The notes under the pieces: generated by a model
The model's database searches: none
Seen by the model: the letters and a program-made list of their open reading frames with translations, nothing else
What the model was told of the DNA's origin: nothing
Origin: Ephydatia muelleri
Lineage: Eukaryota; Porifera; Demospongiae; Spongillida; Spongillidae
Direction: 5' to 3'
DNA length: 64,000 nucleotides
Assembly: GCA_013339895.1 (NCBI GenBank)
Contig: JABACO010000049.1
Coordinates: 90,001 to 154,000, forward strand
Translations under genes and position numbers: made by a program
In this document: in pieces, positions 11,181 through 21,320 of the stretch
Numbering within the stretch: position 1 is the first letter of the stretch
Layout: each line of letters begins with the position of its first letter

Positions 11181-11417
11181 TCAGCCATGTAAACTCATTT
11201 TCCTGCATTGCATATTTGCCTTGTCGGATTTTCTTTGTCTACCCACTAGCTTTCTCTTGATCTCCTCCACAAACGTATTTATTATCACTGCATTACTAAC
11301 ATAAGACCTCTTCCCAATCAAATTAGTTGCCGGCATTACTAGTATCAGCTTCCCAAATATAGTATCCTTGTTCCAGTTCCACATGACAATATACATATAT
11401 GTTAGCAGATCTTGCAA
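11181..11417 (-). pseudogene. hAT transposase C-terminal fragment (tentative)
   Basis: A 78-codon frame contains KLILVMPATN followed by KRSY, which resembles the start of the hAT dimerisation domain (usual form ILVMPATNAxSERSF). The residues after that do not keep the usual RR(L/V)K..LRSTM pattern, so the fragment is decayed or the match is partly chance. No terminal inverted repeat was found. Confidence 0.4.
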
Positions 11418-11687
11418 TCACTTGGAAAAGGTTTCCTTCATTTGCTTTTATGTGTTGTCACATGTAACATTATATTGTTGTTATTGATGCTCTCAACTTT
11501 TGGCATTGGATCATTACCCTAAAATGACATCATATATGCAGTTAATTTAAACAAGCAAAAATTACTCATGGTTAAAAGAGTTAATTCATATACATAACAC
11601 AAAGTATACATGGCAATTCAAAAGATATGCAATATAAAATACACTGACGCACAATTACATACACATAACAATTCATGAGGGCACAAT

Positions 11688-11779
11688 CCTGGTGAGGATA
11701 GCCGAAGAAATGGATCTCATGAGGCAGGTGTTAAGCCTTCCGTAAATCTCATTTATCACGACTGATATAGGCTTGGAGC
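11688..11779 (-). pseudogene. Short fragment of the EIYGRLN retroelement family
   Basis: About 30 open codons on the minus strand read KPISVVINEIYGRLN then LMRSISSAILTR. The order and spacing match the KS..L.EIYGRLN.TLVRANARAILSR part of the copies at 7743 and 10373. It is too short to be functional. Confidence 0.6.
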
Positions 11780-11818
11780 ATGCAATTGCTGGTTAAAATA
11801 ATCCAGGTATATGATTCA

Positions 11819-11846
11819 CCCCCCCCCCCCCCCCCCCCCCCCCCCC
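11819..11846. repeat. Poly-C tract, 28 bases
   Basis: Uninterrupted C run. Similar runs occur at 16410 (G30), 39307 (C27) and 58708 (C28). Confidence 0.95.
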
Positions 11847-12872
11847 AGAGAATTCAAATGAATAGGATTGATTAATCTCCCATCTTGGATGTAAGGGAAG
11901 CACTCAATCCCATGGTTTCATCATGAATTTACCCTAGACCTGTGATATAAAAACCAGGTCAGGGGTTGGGTCTGCATAACTGTTGCTCTGAAAAAGTGTG
12001 TTTAATTATAATTACTCCTATTTAAATCTCACCCCAAGTTACAAGAGCAAGTATCTCAAGCTTTGGGACTCACAAATCTCAATTTCCTGTTGTATTGCAT
12101 AACCATGGCAATGATGTTGCCTTGCACTTGTTGATGTCATTCTTATTACCTGCTAGAGTCCTCGTGCAGTGCTACTCAACATTACCTGTGCTGGAGGTCC
12201 ACATTGCACCACCTAACATGCAGATGCCACAAAGGATGGCAGGCTGTTGTGACCTGTATGTAACCAGCAACCACAAATCATATCTCTAGTTTCTGTGGTG
12301 TTAGTCAGTCAAGGGTGGGGCTCCATAAGGAATCAGAGCTTGGCAATTTTGCATGGGCCAAGCTCCAAAGGACTTGTACAACTAGCATGCACTGTCAGGG
12401 ATGAAGAACATGAATAAATTTATTTTCCGTACTACACAGTAAACAAATGTACCCCCCGATGACATCCAGTAAATTAGACATTAATCATAGAGACTCAGAC
12501 CAACATCTAAAGTCGCCTCTCGACAGACATACTGACAGGGCCTGCTCCGTTGCCTATAAGTGCCCCTAAATTGAACTGTACTGCGCAAGCTGGTGGTGTT
12601 GGGTATAGCCGTTGCAGAGAGCAGTGTAACCAGGCCATTGGTCTGGGAAGGGCTTTGAGGGAGGGAGTATGTGAGGGGAAAGGAGAAAAGAGAAGATTGC
12701 CCTTACTGCACTCTCCAGGTCAGAGTAGTTCAGGGACCAGGAGCCTTCAGTGGAGCTCTGAATCAGCATGCAGCACAACCATAGTGTCTATAGAACACAC
12801 TATATGTATCTCAGCTCCTCAGATGTTGTCAGAGCTTTTTAGTGACTTGCCTCAACTCAATGAGTGTGCATT

Positions 12873-12903
<31 letters not shown>

Positions 12904-13289
12904 GCTTTATGTGGATAATAGTCAAGTTCACTCATCTTTAGAGCCTAAATCTGAATACTCAAACAATTTCTGTCTATTTTGTTTCAATAGCACTGACGTG
13001 CCGTTTCTGAACAGTGAAGCCATGGTACTTTCTGTACACATTTATTTCCACCCATCAGTGCAAGTACACATGAATGACTGCGTTTTGAGTTACAAGTGAA
13101 GTCGCATAAGTGAATATAGGCAGCTACGTACGGTGGACCACTGGTGATTACACAATTCTATAGGGTGATAGTACAAGTACAGTATTTGTGGCTGGAATGG
13201 GAAACCTTTTTCCACGAAAATGTTACATAATAATAATATATACATGTGCGATTAGGGAATGGCTACATGTATACTCATATGGACAGAGG
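11847..13289. other. Spacer with a GT repeat, no recognised gene
   Basis: Contains a (TG)n tract at about 12870-12898. Open frames at 12550-12918 and 12842-13099 run into the repeat and have no recognisable domain. Confidence 0.5.
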
Positions 13290-13660
13290 AGAGGTATCAC
13301 AGATTCACTGACTGTCTGTTCAGAGGAAGGAAGGAGAATAGCATGCCCCTGATTGGATCGTGCTCCTCTGATGCATTGGATGGAGGAGCATAACCGTGAA
13401 AAGGAAAGATGGCACAAAGCCAACCCATGGTCTGTCTGTATGATGTATTGTAGGTACTAATATTGTAGGATTGTCATGGCAATGCTGCCCATCCCTCCAG
13501 TTGAGGAGAGGACTATCAGAGTGAATGATGCCCGTTCAACCTCACGGATACGAAGCTCATATTCTAACTTTTTGATGTTTTCATGTCAGCTGGATAGTGA
13601 GTGTGTGGTTGGAGGGAATATAGGGATTGAAAACTCTGATCGAATTGCCATGATTTATGT
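13290..13660 (-). pseudogene. Retroelement nuclease-like domain, RVFNP family
   Basis: Minus-strand segments in order: IRVFNPYIPSNHT, then after a one-base shift KKLEYELRIREVERASFT with LSSTGGMG, then after another shift TMGWLC and SFSRLCSSIQCIRGARS. This order is the C-terminal region of another reverse-transcriptase protein family widespread in sponges and cnidarians (usual form DVRVFNPxAPSN ... REVExxxFTPLVFSxTGGMG ... SIQCxRGARS, from memory). It differs from the EIYGRLN family. At least two frameshifts make it a pseudogene. The RT domain is missing. Confidence 0.65.
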
Positions 13661-13846
13661 AAGGTAAAGCCATTCTCATCAATGGGTAGAGTTGTCAACC
13701 TGTTGGATGCACCTTTGTCTTGAGCCAATCCATTGATTGTCGATGAGTGGAATTAGTTAGCTGGGGACAGCTAGGCTAAAAGCATTATCCTGCATGGTTT
13801 TTTTTGTTTGAACTACTTCTGGGCTTCAACTTGCTGTTGAATTGTT

Positions 13847-14080
13847 TCAGTCAGTATTAGGAGCAATGCAGATGGTTGAGGGATGATGGGAGTAGAAATG
13901 GTAGATGTAACAGTAGTGTTGGGTGGAGCCACGATGGAAATAGAAGTGGGAGCCATGATTTGCACAATGGCCAAGACGTCCAGGTGTATATGAAGAACAT
14001 AGGCTGCCTGATTTACAACATGCACAGTTGCTACTAGTGCCTTTAGAGCTGCAGCGGCAGCAAGAAGGCATCGAAATGGC
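13847..14080 (-). pseudogene. Cys-rich retroelement N-terminal segment (tentative)
   Basis: About 74 codons on the minus strand contain CCRCSSKGTSSNCACC followed by GSLCSS and PGRLGHCAN. The spaced Cys pattern with PGRxGxCxN resembles a zinc-binding segment that precedes the RT domain in the RVFNP retroelement family. It lies upstream of 13290-13660 on the same strand, which suits an element that has lost its central RT. Confidence 0.45.
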
Positions 14081-14391
14081 AGTTTGATTAATTCACTGTA
14101 ATGCCCAAAAATGGGAGAGCGACAAGAAAGAGGAGGTAAGTTAACACAGAAACCTGATTAATATCGTAATATCGGGCACGAGGGTATAAAGTGCCTAGTG
14201 CAATCTTCTTCCTTATCGTGATAATAAAACTGCGGTACGTCTTTAGTTATAATAGATATAAGTAGAACTCTAATATCTATGGTTATAATGGGGGACTTCA
14301 CAATAGAGAAATTAATATAACGTTTTTGTTTCTATTAAGGTATTTGGCATATCCTCATTAATAGAGGTATAAGAATTTCATCACCATCGGT

Positions 14392-14795
14392 GAGTTTCCA
14401 ATGAGGTAACACACGCATGACACCCCCGAGTTCCGCGAGGTAACGTCAGAAAAAATCACCCTCACGAGTTCCGCGAGTACCTAATAAAAATTTCACCATC
14501 ACGAGTTCGCGAGGTACCTCAGAAAAAATTTCAAATTCATCATTCACCCTCACGAGTTCACAGTTCCGAGGTCCTCATAAAATTTCACCCTCACGGTGTA
14601 CTCATAAAAATTTCACCCTCACAGTACGGGGACCTCTAAAATTCACCCTTTCCGCGAGGTACCTATAAATCACCTCAGTACCTCTAAAAATTTCACCCTC
14701 ACGAGTTCCCGAGGACCGTTCACCCTCATGAGCAGGTAATTTTGGCACGATTAACTAGGTAATGTCACGAAAAATTTCCCCCTCATAAAAATTTC
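14392..14795. repeat. Degenerate tandem repeat, about 35-40 bp unit
   Basis: About ten copies of a unit containing TTCACCCTCACGAGTTCCGC and GAGGTACCTCATAAAAA, with many small deletions between copies. The CpG-bearing unit contrasts with the AT-rich flanks. The indel pattern could be real decay or consensus errors in a collapsed repeat. Confidence 0.7.
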
Positions 14796-15350
14796 TATTT
14801 TTGGCACGGATTCCGCACCATAACACTGTGGTTTTTTGATTAGCACACACTGCCGTTATACACAGTTATACACAATTATACGCAATGTGTATAACAAATA
14901 CTGTATAACTACTTGTATAACAATGTTATACAGGTGAGTATAACAACCCTTTTTACACAGTGGTTTGGTAAGAGCATAAATAACCACTGCAATGCATCTA
15001 CCAAAAAATAAAATAACACTATGGCCTGAGATGGTATGCATGCTGGAACTTAAAAAACCCAGGGCTTCTATTCAAAATGCTGTAACAGGGTGAAGATTTG
15101 TCGGTAACTAGGTCTGTTGTTAAGGGGCATTTTATAACGCGGCGCGCGAGTAAATCTACGGAGCTTAACAGCCGTGGAAAAGGATGGAAACACATTTGAG
15201 GAAACCGACCAACTTAGAGATTTTTTTTCTTAATCCTATCAAAAGCGTTGCGTTCTTTCGTAGACACACTGTATTATGAATTTCTTGCTAGATAGCCTGC
15301 TCAATTGTATGATGGATGAGTCCCATGGCCAGGAGAATATCTCAGGTTAC
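14796..15350. other. Spacer without recognised gene
   Basis: Contains a run of short TATACA-type direct and inverted motifs at 14855-14945; otherwise nothing recognised. Confidence 0.4.
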
Positions 15351-15463
15351 TCTTGTACCCAGACCCAGATTCCCAACAGCTGCGTATGGATTACATCACC
15401 GCTACGTGTAGCGGTGATGTAATCCACACGCAGCTGTTGGGAGTCTGGGTCTGGGTACGAGAC

Positions 15464-15464
<1 letters not shown>
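15351..15464. mobile_element. MITE with GTACCCAGACCC termini (type 1)
   Basis: Two inverted arms of about 55 bp, almost without a spacer (centre near 15407). The arms start at GTACCCAGACCCAGA and pass through CAGCTG and GATTACATCACCGCTAC. No coding capacity. A right half of the same type follows at 15845-15899. Confidence 0.8.

Positions 15465-15465
<1 letters not shown>

Positions 15466-15507
<42 letters not shown>
15466..15507. repeat. (GT)n microsatellite
   Basis: About 21 GT units directly between two MITEs. Confidence 0.95.
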
Positions 15508-15899
<392 letters not shown>

Positions 15900-15906
15900 A
15901 TGACAA

Positions 15907-16091
15907 TACACGGCCAGTTTTCTACTCGTCTGAATCAGATCCGCTTACCAAAGCAGGTGATTCAGTCGCAAGGCGGGCATATTTTCCAATGGTATCCGGA
16001 ACAAGGCTTGAGAAAATATGCCCGCCTCGCGACTGAATCACCTCCGTTGGGTAGCGAATCAGATTCAGGTGTGTAGAAAACTGGCCGTGTA
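15907..16091. mobile_element. 185-bp hairpin MITE
   Basis: Inverted arms of about 80 bp start ACACGGCCAGTTTTCTAC and run in to GGCGGGCATATTTTC, around a spacer of about 25 bp. It is unrelated to the neighbouring MITEs. Confidence 0.8.
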
Positions 16092-16139
16092 GTTAGTCAT
16101 TACTATATTGCACCTGTACCAGTCAGAAGACAGGTATTG

Positions 16140-17260
16140 AAATTAGTTATGTGGTGACTTTAGTGAAAAGGGCTGTCTGTGGTGTCCGACAAGCTTGATG
16201 TAAACAGATCTTTCTAGGACACATTATATACGGTGAATCAACTCAATCACATACAACTACAATACGGTACATATACTGATCAATAGAATATGTGAGTTCA
16301 CTATCTTCCCCTTCATACAGACACAGGAGTAGTGTGTTGGCTTCTTGATCGTTCGTCCATACAGTACCTAGTGTTAATTGATCGTTGTCCAAATGGTCCC
16401 TGTGTTGATGGGGGGGGGGGGGGGGGGGGGGGGGGGGGGCTGGCAATGGTGATGTAATGGTCACCGAGGTAGCTTGTCACCAGGTTCTGTGTTTTGGACA
16501 GCTGGCATGGGTACCTCAGGTATTATGGGTAGCTCTGGTCAGCAGAGTCACCTTGCCTGTCCAACCTCCACTCTGGTTCAACTGCCATTGCTAACTGGTT
16601 TCATCCTCTATTCCATTTCCAACATCTGTAGTAGTCATTTGGTCTGCATGTCTCTTCCACACTCCGCCCCTATCTATTTCCACCTTGCATGACTTGCTGC
16701 CCAATTGTGGCTGGTTGCCACCGAGAATGACCAGACCTGTAATCTCTAACCATAACTCCGTTTCCAACATCACAAATGGTTCAACAGCTGCAGACCTTGA
16801 CAGCTCCTATCTGATATTTTATAATACTGATTCCCTCAAGTCTGTCATCAGAAGACTGAGTCTGCATTGTAGATCCTTCCCCATCATCAATGTTGCCGGT
16901 GTGGCTTCTGTGGTAGAATGTCTTTCGTTTCGATTGTTCAATAAGAAGCTGGCCAGGCTGTGCTGCAGTGCTTGTTTTAATGTTTGAACAAAGCATTCCA
17001 CAGTTTTGGGCCATCCTGATTGAACATATTTGAACACCTTTGACAGAAGTGTCCCTCCCTCTTTCTCTCTTTAGATGCCCTGCTGTAACTGGAAGCAAGT
17101 CCGTTTGCTTCATGGTAAACACATTTACGTCTTCTGAGTTCTCACCTGTTTGCTGATATGGAATGGGTAGCCTATATAGAGTGTCCACATGAGCATGTTG
17201 GGTCATTCTACGGTACATGTATGTGACATCACATACCGCAGAACAACCCAATGTGCTAGT
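16140..17260 (-). pseudogene. Old gypsy pol debris, copy 1
   Basis: Minus-strand remnants of a Ty3/gypsy polyprotein: a linker with YRRMTQHAHVDTL (usual form HANADTLSRLP, joining RNase H and integrase) at about 17170-17250, and an integrase C-terminal piece with FVQTLKQAL at about 16930-17037, then an untranslated 3' part shared with 25885-26580. Many stops and deletions. A 30-base poly-G tract lies inside at 16410-16439. Copies 2-4 lie at 19770, 25885 and 30715. Confidence 0.75.
16410..16439. repeat. Poly-G tract, 30 bases
   Basis: Uninterrupted G run, absent from the matching position of the paralogous copy near 26165. Confidence 0.95.
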
Positions 17261-17302
17261 GTGGACAGGCTACCCATTCCATATCAGCAAACAGATCATG
17301 AG
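17148..17302. repeat. Inverted duplication of a gypsy linker fragment
   Basis: CTGTTTGCTGATATGGAATG at left and its reverse complement at about 17276-17294 bound two diverged arms, both encoding the YRRxTQ...PIPYQQT linker, one on each strand. The centre is near 17225. Confidence 0.7.
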
Positions 17303-18119
17303 GCCAATCACATCAGCTCACTCAAAATTAAGCATGACCCTCTCAAATTTAGTTCCTTTGCTACCAGTTATTAACCTACTAAATTTATATTTATCGCCTG
17401 ATTATCAAGTCCCCAGGCCAATATACGTTTGTACTACGACCTTTTGTATCAATAATGGGGAGCGTTCCTGCCAATAACTACCATAAAGTGTAATGAATGG
17501 TAATAATTTAAGAACCAGTGGATAGAGAGCAGCGTTTGCTGTTCACGTACATATCTGAAATCGGAGCGTTCGTTTCTAAACAACAAAGTTATGGTGGAAC
17601 TAAGTTGACCTAAAATTAGTATATTAGCATCAGTCCTTATTCAAGGTTATTGGCCGTAAATGAACTTGCATCTCTGGTATTTCCAGAGATATTAATTGGA
17701 ATGGAGCGCAAACACACATCGTTTGTTTAGTTTCAAGTTGGCAGCGCTTGTTAAGGGCACGCCTTCTCCCGCAATAATTTAATTCGCATGATTTACACAG
17801 CTAAAGACTATTATCTACACAGATAGCTGTGTTTAATGTGTAGTCGGGATACATGGTATGTCATAAGGCAGGCTCTTATCTAAGTGTTCCTAGTTCTGGG
17901 GTTATCTAACGCTTGGGGGGCTGGCGGACAGGTAACCATCCCATATGAGCTTGGGGAGTAATACCTGTGGGGAACCTGTGGTCCCCATCCCCCACGGAGG
18001 GGGGAGTGACGGTAGGAACAACCCCTCCCCCCAAGCGAATGTATATACTATTATAATTGAATGTGAGCATATATAAACGATCAATGAACCCTCTTAGTAC
18101 TCAGTTAGAAATCAGCCTT
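17303..18119. other. Spacer without recognised gene
   Basis: No coding or transposon signature recognised; a GC-richer patch with short GGGGA motifs lies at 17915-18030. Confidence 0.4.
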
Positions 18120-18290
18120 GATGCCACTGCGCATAGTTCCGACTTTGGCGTTCGGATGTATAACATGTAAGCTGCGCTCCTCCCATCTACCCAGGGTTTT
18201 GATCAGGGAATCTTGCAGACCCCTAGCAGCCGCAGTAGTTGCCGCTCCAATCCTGAAACTATGCCCCGATCTAGGTCTAGGGAGGAGCCC
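18120..18290 (-). pseudogene. Tyrosine recombinase C-terminal fragment
   Basis: On the minus strand GHSFRIGAATTAAARG is followed by LIKTLGRW and, after a one-base shift, SAAYMLYIRTP. These supply the His-x-x-Arg box, the GRW segment and the nucleophile Tyr of the tyrosine recombinase (phage integrase-like) fold used by DIRS, Ngaro and Crypton elements. The N-terminal half and the first Arg box are missing, and the frameshift between GRW and SAAY makes it non-functional. The element class cannot be decided from this piece. Confidence 0.7.
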
Positions 18291-19790
18291 AGAAGCATTG
18301 CTAACGTAGCTATTTTGATGTTCACAAAAGAATTGTCAGAAGCAAGGAATACAAAAAGACTGTCCGTCCCTCTTGACAGATTAATCTAAAAGTGAGGCTG
18401 TTCTTGTTGTAGCTGTCATAGTGTCATATTGAATGGCTACATAGTTAGTGAATTTCCTCCATGTTTCTCTTGCTTAAAGTAGCTCAGAGTAGCATACGAA
18501 GCAGCAGGGCACAAAAGACCAAACATCCACCATTAAGACTTATGGAAAAGTCCTCGAGCAGTCTAGTGCCCGTTTTGTGCACTATTACAATTATAATTGG
18601 ACTTTTTACATACAGTGTATGTCGTGTCCTCCATTATAAGCCAGTGGTGTGTCCCCACCAGCTATTTGACCCACCCACCTGGTGGGTCAGATAGCTGGTG
18701 GGGACAGAGTATATGTGATCATTACCCTCATGGTCCTCTGCCTTACTTTGTGATGTTTGTGCAAATCATAGACAAGGTTATATAGCGGAACTGGGGGGCA
18801 GATACCCACCCCCCACCCCCACCAGCTATATGACCCACCCACCTATCTACATGTACATGTAGGTCCACCTTTGTTAATGTGGTAATTAATTAGAATACAC
18901 TTTTTTCTGTCCCTCCCCCATCCCAATGCCCTATTAGAATGGCTCTGTGCATGTACATGTAGATATCAGCAGGTTGTTGTACTAATTTGCATTACATAGC
19001 TGCATTGCAAGGCCGAATATTTAGTGCAGGTAAATTAGTTGGTGATTTTAAGCCACTGCAAATGCTAATGCTTGACCGATGGGAGCACTCCCCCATACCC
19101 CCTAGCTGGATGGGAGGGGCACCTACTCCCTCACCCAACCCATGCAGTCCCCTTCATAACAGCTGCCTATTACCACTCCACTTCTATCTTTACAGTATGG
19201 ATGGACTCCACTGATGAGGGCATCATGGGAGGGGCATGTCACATGTGTGCAGCTGCTGGTGGATAGGGGTGCACAGATCAACCATCAGACCAAGGTGAGT
19301 GTAATTTGAGATCAGACCAATGTCTGTTGCTGACACATCCCTGATGTGGAGAGGGCATGGTGTATGTGATCATTGCCCTCATGGCCCTCTGTAACTAGCA
19401 TAGGGGAGGGCTGGATATACATGTAGGAGAGCCCATCTAAGCAAGCCATGACATGGATGCTGTTTTACATACCGGAGAGGGGGGTGGGGCACAAAGTGGA
19501 GGATGAGGCACATGCCCCCCCCACCCCCCCCCTCCAGCTATACATGTACATGTATGACCCACCCACCTGGCTGGGCCCATCTTTGTTTATGCGGTGATTA
19601 ATTAGAATACACTTAGTTCTTCACCTTCCCCCTCCCCCCTCCAATGCCCTTTTAGAATGGCTCTGGGCTTAGATATTAGAAGTTAATTGTACTTATTTGC
19701 ATTACCTAACTGCATTGCAAGGCCGAATATTAAGTGCAGGTACATTTGCTGGTGTATTACATGTATGTTGTTCAAGGCCAGGAAATCGTT
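18291..19790. repeat. Segmental duplication, copy A, with one ankyrin exon
   Basis: Shares long similarity with 21320-22699 (continuing at 25590-25870) and 32110-34310. Shared landmarks are GAAGCATTGCTAACGTAGC-like sequence near the start, CTCGAGCAGTCTAGTGCCC, repeated CCAGCTATATGACCCACCCA, the ankyrin exon and AAGCAAGCCATGACATGG after it. Copy A has no LTR insertion at the position where copy B carries one. Confidence 0.8.
19196..19294 (+). CDS. Ankyrin-repeat exon 1 of the ANK-ROCO-death gene
   Basis: A 99-bp exon between a CTTTACAG acceptor and a GTGAGT donor, phase 0 at both ends. It encodes one 33-residue ankyrin repeat (YGWTPLMRAS...GHVTCVQLLVDRGA...). Asp at position 1 of the copies is Tyr here, and GG before His is replaced by EG. 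It is the most upstream ankyrin exon found; the gene's first exon was not identified. Whether this exon is used in mRNA cannot be told from DNA alone. Confidence 0.75.
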
Positions 19791-20988
19791 TGAACCCTGC
19801 TGAAGTGAACTGGGGCCCATTATCTGTTACCATTTGCAGCAGTATTCCCCACTGGGCAAAGATAAGACATGGCATTGACGCTGTTAGGATATGTTTTGGG
19901 GTTTAGGGTTTAGTGTTTAGGGCCTCGCCGAAGGCGCGAGGGACCAGGTCAATTTGCACCCGGAATCCGAATCCAGTGTCAAAAACCACCCGTCCAACAC
20001 CAATTTTTTTAGCAATGTTTTGGCCGTCAACGACCACTGGACGAGGGCGCCTTCGGCGCCATATTAATACTCCTAGCATGCAGTTCATCCACTGTCCTGT
20101 CTGGTGGTTTCATCCATTGCTACAACCTCCATTTCGAATAGGCATTCACAATGACCAAGAAGCTTTTCCCCTGAAATGGTCCCTCAAAATCCACATGGAT
20201 CCTCCTCCACGGACCATCAGGAAATTTCCATGGGTGTAGAGGGGTTAATTTGGGGTCTTCCTTCATCATCTGTCACCCTACACAGTGTTGGGCAGCACCC
20301 TCAGTTGTCCATGTCAATGTGAGGATGCCACACCCATCTTACCCACACCCAAATGATTCCCATGGAGTTCCTCCCGTACCCTGTGTGGTGTACTTTTGGA
20401 ATGACCACCCTAGTTCCCCACATTAGACAACCTTGTTGTGTGGTTAGCTCATGGCGTTGTCAACAAACACCAAGCTTGATGTCTTTCACCATTTTGGGTC
20501 ATCCTGATTGAACATGTGTGAACACCTTTGACAGTAGAGTGTCCCTCCCTGTTTCCCTCTTTAGATGCCCTGCTGTAAGCAGAAGCAAGTTGATTTGCTT
20601 CATGGAAAACACATGTACTTCTTCTGTGTCCTCACCTGTTTGCTGATGTGGAATACATGTAGGTAGCCTAGACAGAGTGTCCGCATTAGCCTGTTGGGTT
20701 GTTCTACGGTACATGTATGTGATGTTCTAGGGATGGTGGTCAGTCACAAGCTTGCGTAAAATGAATGCCATACAGGTATTGGTGGAAGTACTTCACTCCC
20801 CATGCCACCACCAGTTCTTCTGTGTCTATTTGGGCATAGCTACGTTCCACTGTTGTTAATGTTCGGGAAGCACATGCCACTGGTCTCTCCACTCCATCAG
20901 GCATAATGTGGGATAGCACTGCCCTAAACCCATATGGGCTTACATCGCATGATAGGGTCAGTGATAGCTCTGAGTTGAAATGAATCAC
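19770..20988 (-). pseudogene. Old gypsy pol debris, copy 2 (RNase H and integrase)
   Basis: RNase H at 20740-20988 with LTLSCDVSPYG, SHIMPDGVERPVACASRTL and FHQYLYG; linker QANADTLSRLP at about 20650-20710; integrase pieces with RIHVD and PFQG-like segments at 20080-20240. Frames shift repeatedly and there are stops. A 210-bp foreign insert (19864-20075) splits the integrase part compared with copies 3 and 4. Confidence 0.8.
19864..20075. other. Foreign 210-bp insert in gypsy copy 2
   Basis: Alignment by eye with copies 3 and 4 shows continuity from CAAAGATA to GCATGCAGTTCATCC, so this block is extra. It is GC-rich, contains three TTTAGGG-like units (19898-19922), and has the mirrored motifs CGCCGAAGGCGC and GCGCCTTCGGCGCC near its ends. 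The minus strand is open for 61 codons with RPVVVDGQNIA, which recalls the start of NYN/Regnase nuclease domains but is too short to assign. Confidence 0.55.
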
Positions 20989-21320
20989 CTGTATAATTTA
21001 GGGTGGCTGAATATGGCATCCATATTGATGTGATGTGATGCACCTCAAACTGTACTCTCTTCTTGTATACATGTATATATGTCAAGTGTGGTATGGGTTC
21101 ATTGATGGTATACTGGCTAACTGGAAAATTAAATTCCACAACAGGTCAAAATAGTGATCTCCGTTTCAATTTCAGGTCTGAAATCAAAAGCCAATGGCAA
21201 ATCCAGGTTTATTTTGCCGGGTGGTTGGGGTAGGCTAGGGGAGTATGAGGTGAGAGAATGTGGGAGGAGTACCGTATCCCATCCAGCCAGCTAGGGGAGC
21301 GCTCTAACTACCCCCTTTTG
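20989..21320. repeat. Segment shared with 31771-32110
   Basis: No gene. The block including GGTTTATTTTGCCGGGTGG recurs almost unchanged near 31990-32010, showing that gypsy debris and the ankyrin-exon block were duplicated together. Confidence 0.7.

Noticed and set aside
19898..19922. Interstitial telomere array
   Set aside because: Only about three imperfect TTTAGGG units; too short to call a telomere remnant.
19903..20088. NYN/Regnase nuclease domain
   Set aside because: Only the first strand motif RPVVVDGQNIA is suggestive; remaining acidic residues and length are missing, so it is kept as an observation and not as a gene call.
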